A DNA stretch of 64,000 bases, taken from contig CM076944.1 in assembly GCA_039566865.1 (NCBI GenBank), forward strand, positions 7,090,501-7,154,500, written 5' to 3'. The notes beneath the pieces are model-generated. The model did not search any database and was not told where the DNA came from. It saw only the letters and a program-made list of their open reading frames with translations. The stretch's first letter is position 1; every line of letters starts with the position of its first letter. Made by a program: the position numbers and the translations under genes. The DNA is from Aurelia coerulea (Eukaryota > Cnidaria > Scyphozoa > Semaeostomeae > Ulmaridae). This document shows, one piece after another, positions 47,301-54,390 of this stretch.

Positions 47301-50300
47301 AACTATCGATAAAGACACGTCAATTGCTACTGTTGCATGGATGGTCATTGTTGGTGACGGCTTTCATAATTTCAGTGATGGCCTCGCTATTGGAGCTGCA
47401 TTTGCAGCCTCGTACTCTAGTGGAATTGGAACAACCATCGCTGTGTTTTGTCATGAACTGCCACATGAACTAGGTACATACTATGTATAGCTTTTCTGCT
47501 TTTGCCTGTCTTCTAAGGCCTCTGGCACTGGGGATGTAGTGTGCGTTTGAATTATAGCGGCTGACTGAAAAAAGTCTCCCTGTTCGCAAAATCATTGTCG
47601 CAAATTTACTTGCGCTGTAGTCATCAAAATTAATTTCTGTAATAGCTACAAGATTGAAGTATGTTTTGTATTTTTTTGGTAATTTTCAAAATAGTGTTCC
47701 CATGGTAAATGCGAAAGATTCAAAAAGCTAGTTCTGCAGAACATCCGGAAAATGGCCTAAAGCGCATGATCAAAGGCATCTTGAAATAAGAGAAACGTAC
47801 TTCCAGGTCTAATATTTTTAATACTCCTTTTTTCATAGCAATGAATAAGATATTATTTTCAATTTCTGTCTCAAAAGGATTTCGAATGGACTCTGAAAGA
47901 CCTGGAAGATTTGATCGTGCGCTTTAGGCCATTTCCCGGCTATTCTGCAGGATTAATGTTTTGAATCTCTCTAATTTACCAAAGAACTATTACTTTGAAA
48001 ATTAACAAAATACATGCAAAATAATCAATCTTTTAGCTGCTGCAATGATTTTTCAAGCAGGGGCACATTTTCAGCCCCCTTGTATGTATGAGGAGTAAGA
48101 TGTGATGCAAACAGGCAAAGATAGGATGATTTCGGGCAAGCTGATAATAGAAGAGACAAACGATTGTTGACAGTGCTGGATAGCTGTTAGTAATATCTCC
48201 TCGAAGGGGCACAGAAAATGTTTTCTTCTCGTCAAGAAGATGTTTTTCTTCCATCAAACCATTGAAATTTGTGGATATTTCATGTTATTTGGCCTTATTT
48301 GATCTCAGTACACGCCAACACATTTTTTGACTATATTACCCATTGACGAACCCAACTTATTCTTTCTAGGTGACTTCGCAGTGCTGATAAAATCTGGTAT
48401 GAGTATCAAGCAAGCTATTTGCTACAACCTGGTATCAGCACTGTTGAGTTATGTTGGCCTCGTTATCGGTATTATCGTTGGTAATTATTCTGATGATGGT
48501 AAACAGTTTGCATTGGCTCTTACAGCTGGCCTGTTTTTGTACGTTGCCTTAGCAAACATGGTATGTATTATGGACCAATTAACAAGGACTGATTTTGTAA
48601 GACAATAGCACGAGTTGGTTTTGATTGACACCGCAATTCAAAGCAATTAGCACAGCGATCACAGACAAAGGAAATTCTCCCAACCATAAATTCAAAACAA
48701 ACAAAGCCGCAAAAGTTTCTCTGAAACCCAGGTAGCTAGCTCGCTCGTTGTGCATTCCAGAAATAGTTTTTAAGTGCAAACATGAGAATAAATCGAAAGA
48801 AGAAGGATATATCTACACATCTGCCACGGATATTTAATCTATTTGGCTCAAAAGCCGATTGGGAGACGATTCAATTCTCTTATTTTTTGGGTGTAATGAA
48901 AACACTTACTGCTCGGCTTCTGAACTAAAGAAATAAAATGCCCGCAGTAGATGTGTATATATATCCTTCCCCTTTCGATATATGCTCATGTTTGTTCTTA
49001 AAAACAATTTCTGGAATGCACAACGAGCGCGCTAGGTACTTGGGTTTCAGAGAAACTTTTGCGGCTTTGTTTGTTTTGAATTTATGGTTGGGAGAATTTC
49101 TTTTGTCTGCATAATCGCTTTGAATTCATATGTCAATGAAAGCATCTCCTGCTATTGTGTTACAAAATCTGTCCTTGTTGGACCAATTTTTATTGTGAAG
49201 CACTTTTGTTAATAGGGTGGCCAAATGGCAGAAAGTGGCTAAGGGGCCCTTAACACGACAAAATGTATAGATTCCTATTACTGGGGAAGGTTTTCATGAA
49301 AATTGCTGCATAGACGCCGAATTTTTAATAAGGAGTGTGCCAGGTGCGCTATAAAGACTATCTTCTTTTCACAGGCCACGATGAATCGTATACTGGACCG
49401 ATTTTGAATGTTTATTGATGAAATCTTGAGCAAAAATCCAGAAATAGGTTTAAGGGGCTTTGTACATTTTGTAGTCTTCTGTTTTTGAGCTATGAGTGAG
49501 TTTCTGGAATTTTTTGTTTCGAAAATACTGAAAAAAGACGTCAATCAAATTTCGTAAAGACTGCACATGAACGGACAAAGAGATAACTTTTTCTTGATGA
49601 TTTATGTAATCTACTCCAATGGCGTTGATTCAAGCCATGCCCCAAAAGACAATGCAGCGAGACTCCATGCTGGCTTTACCTCTTCATGTTGATCTCTTTG
49701 ACCCCCCTGACACAGGGACGCATACCTGCACTGAAATATAAATCAAATTAGATTACAAAGGAAAGACATTCCTTTGTTTTATTAAAAGTAATGTTACATT
49801 TCTCCCAACAAAGAACTGATGCTCGTGCAGCAAATTATAACTAAGCATTTCTTTCAATCAGGTGACTGAAGTTAAGCTCGGTCGAGTGAGGTCAAACTCC
49901 GGACGGGTGACCTCGGAGGCTTGACATCACAACTCACCTCGCCGTCCTTCGGAAGGGACATTAAACTAGGGGTCCCATACCTGGATGTGGCATGCATAGT
50001 GGGCTTAAAAATTAGCTTTAAGTATCTAGGAATACTTCCTGCCCAGTCAAAATAAATCACTGAAAAAAGTTTTTGATTGTAAATAAATTGTTTCTCTTAA
50101 TTTTGTTTGTTGATAATAAATCGTGGACGATTCGACATGTACATAAAATTACTTGGGTTCTATTTATTTTTGGCACTTAACTTACTGATATTGTCGAAAT
50201 GTCTTTACCAATAGATTTGTCTAATAAATGGTCTGATTCAATTCAAACATGGTTGTGGTCTTGCTCCTCATTCTATGATTCTTCTATTATGGTAATCGTT

Positions 50301-50467
50301 AAAGTGAATTGATTAACAACTTGTCTATTTGCTTTCAGCTTCCAGAGTTAACGTCAGCTGTCGCAGATGATAAGGCTGATCTTTGGGGATTCATTTCTCC
50401 ACATTTGGGCATTTTAAGTGGCGTTGTCATCATGCTGCTGATCTCTCTCTTCGAGGATAAGTTTTAG
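25873..50467 (+). CDS. LIV-1-type zinc/metal transporter (SLC39/ZIP family), complete, 8 exons
   Basis: ZIP transporters move Zn2+ and related divalent metals into the cytosol. Exons 25873-26325, 33139-33322, 35274-35443, 42575-42724, 44044-44292, 47260-47473, 48370-48560 and 50339-50467 total 1740 nt (579 aa plus stop), and all splice phases close. The product has a signal peptide (residues about 1-32), a YGENNGT ectodomain motif, a Cys-flanked segment CFSTKDLL...ICPALVEQ (152-193), TM1-TM3, a His-rich cytosolic loop (about 380-415), [13 protein letters not shown] (438-450), [11 protein letters not shown] (466-476), and a last membrane segment ending SLFEDKF. The N-terminal layout recalls SLC39A8/A14, while the TM5 motif keeps His like SLC39A4/5/6/10/12, so I give no paralogue name. 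The start ATG at 25873 precedes a clear signal sequence; 25885 is an in-frame alternative. Confidence 0.95.
26488..26875. mobile_element. TATAAGAAAC element type 2, inverted relative to 24181
   Basis: The ends are ACACTCATTTTTTCTATAAGAAA and TTATAAAAAAGTGAGTGT. The internal order is the reverse of 24181-24606 (ttacttagtaagatctcaaaac ... ttcttagcttttcaattcagg). The two copies flank ZIP exon 1. Confidence 0.65.
26881..27178 (-). pseudogene. LINE reverse-transcriptase C-terminal fragment
   Basis: The minus strand is open from 27178 to the stop near 26881. It encodes [20 protein letters not shown] and later [28 protein letters not shown], the typical end of CR1/L2-type reverse transcriptases. 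It is truncated at 27180, where a G-tract repeat array begins. Confidence 0.7.
27183..27525. mobile_element. Degraded G-tract element with TTGGCTAGACCAATTTT array
   Basis: At least six imperfect repeats of about 30-40 bp contain tacccttggctagacca and ttttacgaaaatgata, ending in ggcacatccccaggtacc and a C run. The architecture matches 16222-16545 and 50636-50926, but the left end is missing. Confidence 0.55.
28016..28260 (-). pseudogene. LINE reverse-transcriptase C-terminal fragment
   Basis: The minus strand encodes [20 protein letters not shown] and [20 protein letters not shown], matching the RTxxGQxSLSFLGPxxWNSLP..IK...SFKxxLK region of non-LTR reverse transcriptases with the WNSLP part eroded. 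A 15-nt G run lies at 28373-28387. Confidence 0.55.
29819..30244. mobile_element. TACACGTTTT...TATAAGAAAC element, second copy
   Basis: Near-identical to 18206-18634, including ggatcagcacttagtact and the 74-codon by-product ORF. It is inserted inside a GTCCCCAGGGCC short palindrome (left part at 29795, right part after 30244). Confidence 0.7.
31181..31356. mobile_element. TIR element, GGTTAAACGCCGCAGTTGTGC family
   Basis: Third copy of the 17139-17330 family with ggttaaacgccgcagttgtg at the left and acaactgcagtgtctaac at the right. The internal motifs tactactacggaggagctag and ctcctccgcag are conserved. Confidence 0.6.
31728..31830 (+). repeat. Possible tRNA-derived SINE head (A and B box-like)
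   Basis: TGGCCAGTGGTAG resembles a pol III A box. About 35 nt later GTGATTCGAGTTCCC resembles a B box. No full tRNA cloverleaf forms by eye, so this is more likely a SINE head than a tRNA gene. Confidence 0.35.
31884..31951. repeat. Short perfect-stem hairpin
   Basis: GACATTGTTTCTCTAAGCTT...ggcttttcaat is followed immediately by its inverse attgaaaagcc...AAGCTTATCGAAACATCAATGTC, with almost no loop. The stem is about 30 bp with few mismatches. Confidence 0.6.
32655..32836 (-). repeat. SINE-like repeat (minus orientation)
   Basis: It matches 49866-50064 in reverse orientation (cactcgactgagcttaactt, ggcatgggaccc, cttaaagctaattt). Its conserved middle resembles the central domain found in several animal SINE families. 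Confidence 0.5.
33139..33322 (+). CDS. ZIP transporter exon 2: Cys-flanked ectodomain segment
   Basis: 184 nt with acceptor TTTCATTTCAG and donor GTGAGC, ending phase 1. It encodes [32 protein letters not shown] and later Cys-containing sequence. This matches the CL..DLL...CPALLQQ...C pattern that precedes TM1 in LIV-1 ZIPs. Confidence 0.92.
34125..34320. repeat. Fragment of G-tract element (GTTCCTTATRCCAAT repeats)
   Basis: It contains C-run ends, gatccgttccttatgcc, acccgacctgataccaattt, atggcacatccgttgtaccc and gtaccccccc. It is a diverged relative of 50636-50926 and lies in ZIP intron 2. Confidence 0.5.
35274..35443 (+). CDS. ZIP transporter exon 3: TM1 and TM2
   Basis: 170 nt with acceptor TTTTGTTTCAG and donor GTAAGT. 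It encodes [20 protein letters not shown] (TM1), then [20 protein letters not shown] and IPH (TM2). The [18 protein letters not shown] string is diagnostic for LIV-1 ZIPs. Confidence 0.95.
36654..39240. mobile_element. 2.6-kb foldback, CCGGGTGAGTCA ends, TA flanks
   Basis: TA-CCGGGTGAGTCAGAAAAAA at the left and the inverse ending TGACTCACCCGG-TA at the right. Inverted arms extend inward to about 37390 and 38700 (e.g. tcgtacagcttcgtacagg against cctgtacgaagctgtacga). The 1.3-kb unique middle has no transposase ORF and holds the separate element at 37932-38102. Confidence 0.72.
37932..38102. mobile_element. TIR element, ATAGGCGTAGGAGATAGGGGG ends
   Basis: Left CATAGGCGTAGGAGATAGGG and the right inverse ending CCCCTACGCCGATG enclose about 170 bp with GGCTGCAGCCCCC and gggcagcccccc blocks. 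A relative fragment is at 9680-9790. It is nested in the middle of the 36654-39240 foldback. Confidence 0.6.
39590..39709. repeat. TCATC pentanucleotide array followed by TTG repeats
   Basis: About 16 uninterrupted copies of TCATC/CTCAT (39590-39671) are followed by tgtcttgtc and a short TTG run (39687-39709). The period of 5 leaves a frame open as ISSHL repeats, which is not a gene. Confidence 0.85.
40460..40820. mobile_element. hAT-like miniature element, CAAGGGCGCCTACCTTGTAGG ends
   Basis: Inverted ends RGGCGCCTACCTTGTAGGAA. It is flanked by the 8-bp direct repeat GCTTGAAA (40452-40459 and 40821-40828). A second copy lies at 56875-57157. It sits within an old CGGGTGAGTCA-family fragment (about 40830-40990 is the right part). 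Confidence 0.75.
41099..41960. repeat. 66-bp minisatellite, 13 virtually identical copies
   Basis: The unit begins cgacacacgacaccgggaca and ends aggcctccagttcata. I read about 13 head-to-tail copies without visible differences. Because 66 is divisible by 3, one frame on each strand is open across the array (plus: 22-residue unit starting [10 protein letters not shown]; minus: [10 protein letters not shown]). The flanks ctacgttcacacgac and catcatgtgaacactc suggest that it expanded inside a TTCACACGA-type TIR element. It lies in ZIP intron 3. Confidence 0.92.
42575..42724 (+). CDS. ZIP transporter exon 4: TM3
   Basis: 50 codons, phase 0 at both ends, acceptor TTTATTGCAG and donor GTATTT. It encodes [20 protein letters not shown] followed by [17 protein letters not shown] (TM3) and a basic CCNKKK end. 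Confidence 0.93.
43145..43479 (-). pseudogene. LINE reverse-transcriptase 3' fragment
   Basis: The minus strand encodes [35 protein letters not shown] and [12 protein letters not shown], a clear non-LTR reverse-transcriptase C-terminus. It is followed by a TAA/TTA-rich tail (43145-43175 on plus), in ZIP intron 4. The two tandem copies that follow lack it. Confidence 0.7.
43480..44043 (+). repeat. 217-bp tandem duplication copying the ZIP exon 5 acceptor
   Basis: GAGCTGAGTTTTCTTAT starts at 43480, 43697 and 43914, a period of exactly 217. Each unit contains the sequence ccagttgtgtttcatctcag followed by gctt, i.e. the exon 5 splice acceptor plus the first four exon bases, at about 43593-43616, 43810-43833 and (real) 44024-44047. 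The decoys continue as gtttaaagggtc and reach an in-frame TAA. Confidence 0.85.
44044..44292 (+). CDS. ZIP transporter exon 5: acidic and His-rich cytosolic loop
   Basis: 83 codons, phase 0, acceptor TTTCATCTCAG and donor GTAAGG. It encodes the loop between TM3 and TM4, ending [18 protein letters not shown], a metal-binding His cluster typical of the family. The acceptor and the first four exon bases are repeated upstream in a 217-bp tandem duplication. Confidence 0.92.
44329..44545. repeat. Half copy of AAACAAGGACAGATTTTG foldback
   Basis: It matches the left arm of 48581-49179 (ttgattgacaccgcaattca, gaaattctctcaaccag, gtagctagctcgctcg). The right arm is missing. It begins 37 nt after the exon 5 donor. 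Confidence 0.65.
44576..45080. mobile_element. TTAA-flanked TIR element, AGAGCCACTGCTGACAT ends
   Basis: TTAA (44572-44575 and 45081-45084) flanks AGAGCCACTGCTGACATAAG...and the inverse ending CTTATATGTCAGCAGTGGCTCT-like sequence (505 bp). The TTAA target fits piggyBac or Kolobok; the ends lack CCC, which favours Kolobok-like or unknown. Confidence 0.65.
47260..47473 (+). CDS. ZIP transporter exon 6: TM4 and TM5 metal site
   Basis: 214 nt, entering phase 0 and ending phase 1 (donor GTACAT). After [12 protein letters not shown] it encodes [20 protein letters not shown] (TM4) and [13 protein letters not shown] (start of TM5). His438, Asn439, Asp442, His467, Glu468, His471 and Glu472 are the expected binuclear metal-site residues. 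SLC39A8/A14 have Glu in place of His467. Confidence 0.95.
48370..48560 (+). CDS. ZIP transporter exon 7: TM5 end, TM6, TM7
   Basis: 191 nt with acceptor TTCTTTCTAG, ending phase 0 at GTATGT. It encodes [20 protein letters not shown], then [20 protein letters not shown] (TM6) and [18 protein letters not shown] (TM7). A foldback element begins 20 nt into the following intron. Confidence 0.94.
48581..49179. mobile_element. Complete 599-bp foldback with 9-bp target duplication, next to a splice donor
   Basis: AACAAGGACTGATTTTGTAA at the left and its inverse TACAAAATCTGTCCTTGTT at the right, flanked by GGACCAATT (48572-48580 and 49180-49188). The arms are about 230 bp each. It starts 20 nt after the end of ZIP exon 7. 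It is the same family as 44329, 51414 and 53947. Confidence 0.82.
49326..49860. repeat. Decayed CCGGGTGCGCC foldback copy
   Basis: ccaggtgcgctataaagact, caggccacgatgaatcgtat and the inner part (acattcctttgttttatta, acatttctcccaacaaag) match 20331-20990. The right arm is lost. It lies in ZIP intron 7. Confidence 0.55.
49866..50064 (+). repeat. SINE-like repeat
   Basis: ctcggtcgagtgaggtcaaa, ccgtccttcggaagggacat, taaactaggggtcccatacc and agctttaagtatctagg recur inverted at 32655-32836. The CCTTCGGAAGGGACxTTAAA block resembles a central domain shared by several animal SINE families; the family name is not resolved. Confidence 0.5.
50339..50467 (+). CDS. ZIP transporter exon 8: TM8 and stop
   Basis: 129 nt including TAG at 50465-50467, with acceptor TTTGCTTTCAG. 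It encodes [20 protein letters not shown], then the last membrane segment [19 protein letters not shown], matching the LLTGFGIMLLIxLYED ending of LIV-1 ZIPs. The junction reads ALANMLPEL, with Asn where most members have Asp (ADMxPE). Confidence 0.93.
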   Translation, partial: LPELTSAVADDKADLWGFISPHLGILSGVVIMLLISLFEDKF

Positions 50468-50635
50468 AGGTGACTTTACATTAATTTTCTAACGCAAGAT
50501 TATTTACAAAGAAAGCCCTTTATTCAGGTAATCTGGTAATCCCCCAATAATTTAAAACTATTTTTTACTGCCATGCTGAAAGAAAATTTGATAATAACTA
50601 AATATATGATATAATCCTATATACAATAGTCTTTG

Positions 50636-50926
50636 CCCGGGGGGGTTACTTGACCAGGTTTTGGTCGGGGACGTGCCATCGAAGCTTCAAAAACATACCC
50701 GTTCCTTATACCAATTTTGCGAAAAAGTATACCCGACCTTATACCAATTTTCCGAAAAAGTATACAAAAATCGTTCTATATACCAAAATCGCGAAAATCG
50801 ATACCGTTCCTTATACCAAAATCGTGAAAATTGATACCGTTCCTTATACCAAAATCGCGAAAATTGATACCCTTCCCGATGGCACGTCCCCGTACCCAAA
50901 ATATGTGAAGTACCCCCCCCCCCGGG
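50636..50926. mobile_element. G-tract TIR element with 8-bp target duplication
   Basis: It is 291 bp, CCCGGGGGGGTTACTT... to ...AAGTACCCCCCCCCCCGGG, flanked by AGTCTTTG (50628-50635 and 50927-50934). Inside, a block near each end reads gggacgtgccatcg / gatggcacgtcccc, with about six repeats of gttccttataccaaaatcgc between. It is inserted in the 3' region of the LINE remnant at 50964. Confidence 0.8.
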
Positions 50927-50963
50927 AGTCTTTGACAAAAATAAGAAAGGAAAATGAGATGAG

Positions 50964-52050
50964 TCATAGTTTGGCTTTATATCTTCTTCGAAAAGTGCAG
51001 AGTGACGAGGACGCTTTGACACCACTATCTAGGTCGCTCAAGACCTTAGCCCCTATGTAAGCAAACGATTTCTGACCAGGCAGTTGGTGTTCTTAGTAAT
51101 GATAATCTAAGGCCCGTTTTAGAGTTCCTCAGCTGGCGGTTAGTAGCTTCATTTACACTTTGAAATATGTTTCTCAAGTAATCTGGGGCAAGGGTGGTCA
51201 GAGATTTAGAGACCATCTTGCAAGTATCAAAATCGATCGGTTCTCTGATAATAAGCTAACCGAGATTCTTTATTAAAGGCAAAGTTGGCGTGTCATAGGG
51301 GACGTTTGTGACTATCCTGGCGGCTCGATTTTGAAGTTTTTGCAAGTTATCGAGGGGTAATGCACCGCAAGATCCCTAAACAGGGCAGCAATACCTAAAA
51401 TACGGCTCAACGAAAACAAGGGCAGATTTTGTAATACAATAGCAACAGTTGCGTTTGATTGACACCTCAATTCAAAGCGATTAGCGAATGCAGACAAAGG
51501 AAATTCTCTCAACCAGTAATTCAAAACAAACAAAGCCGCAAAAGTTTCCACGAAACTAGTAGGGCAAATTCTCGCCTTGTGCAAGCGAAAGATGGTTTTT
51601 GAGAGAAGTTATGTGCTTATAGCGAAAGAAGAAGGGTAAATCTAAAGCTCTGTCGCTTAGATTATGTTTATTTGATTTAGGAGCTGTTTTGTAATCGTTT
51701 CATTTTAAGCCCTAAAGACGCGAGAATTACAATGCCTTCTGCTCGGCTCATGAATCAAATAAACATAATCTAAGCGATAGAACTTTAGATTTACCCTTCC
51801 TCTTTCGCTATAAGCACATAACTTCTCTTAAAAACCATCTTTCGCTTGCACAAGGCGAGAGTTTGCCCTACTAGTTTCGGGGAAACTTTTGCGGCTTTGT
51901 TTGTTTTGAATTACTGGTTGAGAGAATTTCCTTTGTCTGCATCCGCTAATCTCTTTGAATTGAGGAGTCGATCAAACGCAACTGTTGCTATTGTATTACA
52001 AAATCTGCCCTTGGCTCAACGAGACTTCTACACAGCATGATGTATGGTAT
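50964..52050 (-). pseudogene. LINE reverse-transcriptase remnant, split by a foldback
   Basis: Read on minus: LCRSLVEPYFRYCCPV*GSC (52045-52014 and 51413-51370 across the insertion), GALPLDNLQKLQNRAARIVT, NVPYDTPTLPLIKNLG, then TTLAPDYLRNIFQSV and KSFAYIGAKVLSDLDSGVKA, ending RRRYKAKL and a stop at 50964-50966. These are CR1/L2-type motifs. The 600-bp foldback 51414-52013 interrupts it, and one internal stop replaces the usual Trp of PVWG. Confidence 0.75.
51414..52013. mobile_element. 600-bp foldback with 9-bp target duplication
   Basis: AAACAAGGGCAGATTTTGTA and its inverse TACAAAATCTGCCCTTG, flanked by GCTCAACGA (51405-51413 and 52014-52022). The two arms are so similar that mirrored ORFs (MHKARICPTSFVETFAALF and MHKARVCPTSFGETFAALF) occur on opposite strands. 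Confidence 0.82.
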
Positions 52051-52280
52051 ACTCTGTCTGGGTATCAGATTCCCCCTCCCCACAAGGAGGGTCTTTCAGG
52101 GTGTAGTGGTATGGCTACCAGGGTATTCTATGGTAGATCATCAGCATTATTTTGAGCACTCAGCTGGCACTCAACCACTCAATTACTGGTTAGCGTTGGC
52201 AGTTGTTGTTGTATGGTCTCATTTGACGACGACATTGACGCTATCATTTAAGCAAAGCAGGCATTAGATCTGGAAAATAG

Positions 52281-52981
52281 TAGCCTGCGTGCAGACTCAA
52301 CTCCTCGAAAATTTCAAGGGTGGGCATGTCACTGGGAACGATGGTCCTACCTTTGTCCGAAAACCGGTCGTTTTTGATGGCAAATTTCCGCTGTTATTTT
52401 TCTTCAATTTGGAGGACAATTTCAACATTATGTATCACTGACGATGTTTGTCCCAGAAACCGGTAGTTTCAACCAACTATTGTTTTCGATATTGGCTCTG
52501 GTACTCAGGTTATGTTTTCGAATGCAAGTGGTAATTATAGATATGGACGTACAAGTGTCCCAAAACCGGTTGCCAGACGATGGTAGGACCTCTTTGGTGA
52601 AAAATTTGAAATTCTCGCCTTTTTTTCAGAAATTTGACAGACAATAAGGTAGAACTGCTTTGTGAAAATTTGAAATACTGGTCATTTCTGCTTAAATTTG
52701 GCGGACAAAGGTGGAACCAGCTTACAGGTAAACTTGAGAATTTTGACTAGATAGGAGGTTAGAAAACTTGATTTTTGTGACAAAGGGATGAAATAGGAAG
52801 ATTGATATTCAAATTTCACCTTTGTCCCAAAACTGGTTGTTTTGGGTAGGAAAGTCGTACTATGTGATAAAAGAACCGGTAATTTTTTCCAATTCCTCTG
52901 GACAAACATGGGGTCAAATATTTTACAGTACTTGCCCGCCCCTGAAATTTCGAGGAGTTGAGTCTGCACGCACGCAGGCTA
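52281..52981. mobile_element. TIR element, TAGCCTGCGTGCAGACTC ends
   Basis: It is 701 bp. TAGCCTGCGTGCAGACTCAA at the left, the inverse at the right (with a duplicated CACG). The core repeats ccaaaaccggttg, gaccggt and gtagaac motifs. Flanks gaaaatag/taaaatag give one mismatch in 8 bp. Isolated ends of this type occur at 19329, 24104 and 25276. Confidence 0.7.
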
Positions 52982-53946
52982 TAAAATAGATTCCACGAAT
53001 GGTTAGTGTGTCTTTCGGTTGATTTGATGGCTGGAAAGGAACGTCACCTACACTGCCATAATTCTTAGGTGGCAATCTTTGATATCGTGATATTTTTCAG
53101 AATTACCAAATTTTTCTCTTTATTGAAAGAGGTTGTGACGTCATCAAACTGCTATATCGTATACCAGAAAAGCTACGAATAGAAAAATTACCACCATATT
53201 ATAGACCGCAATAAACTATTGTCTTCTTCAAGATTATACAATTTTCCTGTTATTTACTGTTATTGGTACTGTATTGTGGGGGTATTGTTGGGGGAAATGG
53301 AGCGAAAACAAGGACTCATGTGATGAGTCTATAATTTCCCCGCTATTAAAGGCAATCTGTCCCCTTCCATGAATGAAAATAAAATCGATAAAGATCTCTA
53401 TTGTATATTTCAGAAGTTGGTGTTAATTTGCTTTATCCAAAGAAATCAGGGTCATAGAGACTCAGTGATGCATGAATTTAGCTGTAGCGTAAATACGGTA
53501 AATAAAGCAGTAACCAAGGTCAGAACAATAGGGGACAGATTGCTTTTAATCAAGGATTTACTATGCTTTTAATTTTCTCAAAGTTTTCATGAATTCTTTC
53601 AATAAAAAGAAAACGTTAAAGTTCTGAAAATAATCAAGATATTACAGATTGCCAATATACCATCAAATCAAAGTGCCTGAAGTTCCTTTACAGTTCCTTT
53701 CAAGCCATCAAATCAACTGAAAGATGTAAAACCATTCGTGGAATATTTTTCAAAGATTTATCATCTCCTCCTTCGTAAGTTTTCTATTTTGTATTTTGTA
53801 TTTATATCTTTGCTATTTAAAGATTTCACATCATTTAGCAATAATTTCTCGTCCCGGGGATCTGCTATGGAGGAAGAAATCAACACGGATGTGCCTTCCA
53901 AAAGAACTGTTTCAGAACCTGTCCTGGAACAAAGTATTGAAAACAA

Positions 53947-54390
53947 AAACAACAAGGGCAGATTTTGTAACACAATAGCATCAGTTGCTTTTGATTGACA
54001 CCTCAATTCAAAGCGATTAGCGACTGCAGACAAAGGAAATTCTCTCAACCAGTAGTTCAAAACGGACAATGCAGCAATAGTTACCCGTAAACCAACAGGG
54101 CGAACTGTCGCCTTTTGCACGCGAAAGGTGGTTTTTAAGAGAAGTCAAGAGTTTATGACGAAAGAAGGAGGATAAATCCAATGATCTGCCTGTCGGATTT
54201 CGTTTATTTGATTCAGAAGCCGAGCAGAAATCATCGTAATTCTTGCATATTTAGGGCTTGAATGTAACGAACAATTTCAACTCAGCTCCTGAATCAAATA
54301 AACAAAATGCGCCAGCCAGAAATTTAGATTTACCCTTCTTATTTCGTTTTAAACTTGTGACTTCTCAAAGGTGCAACAAAATGGCTATAA
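53947..54390. repeat. AACAAGGGCAGATTTTG foldback, degraded right arm
   Basis: The left arm is intact (ttgattgacacctcaattca, gaaattctctcaaccagtag). The right arm is recognisable only at 54290-54385. It is the same family as 48581 and 51414. Confidence 0.6.

Noticed and set aside
50687..51025. 112-codon minus ORF with RYQFSRFWYKE repeats
   Set aside because: Translation of the short repeats inside the G-tract element 50636-50926.
51312..52040. Matching ORFs MHKARICPTSF... (minus) and MHKARVCPTSF... (plus)
   Set aside because: They are the same sequence read from the two arms of the foldback 51414-52013. Similar ORFs at 48579-48779, 44316-44516 and 53761-54120 have the same origin.
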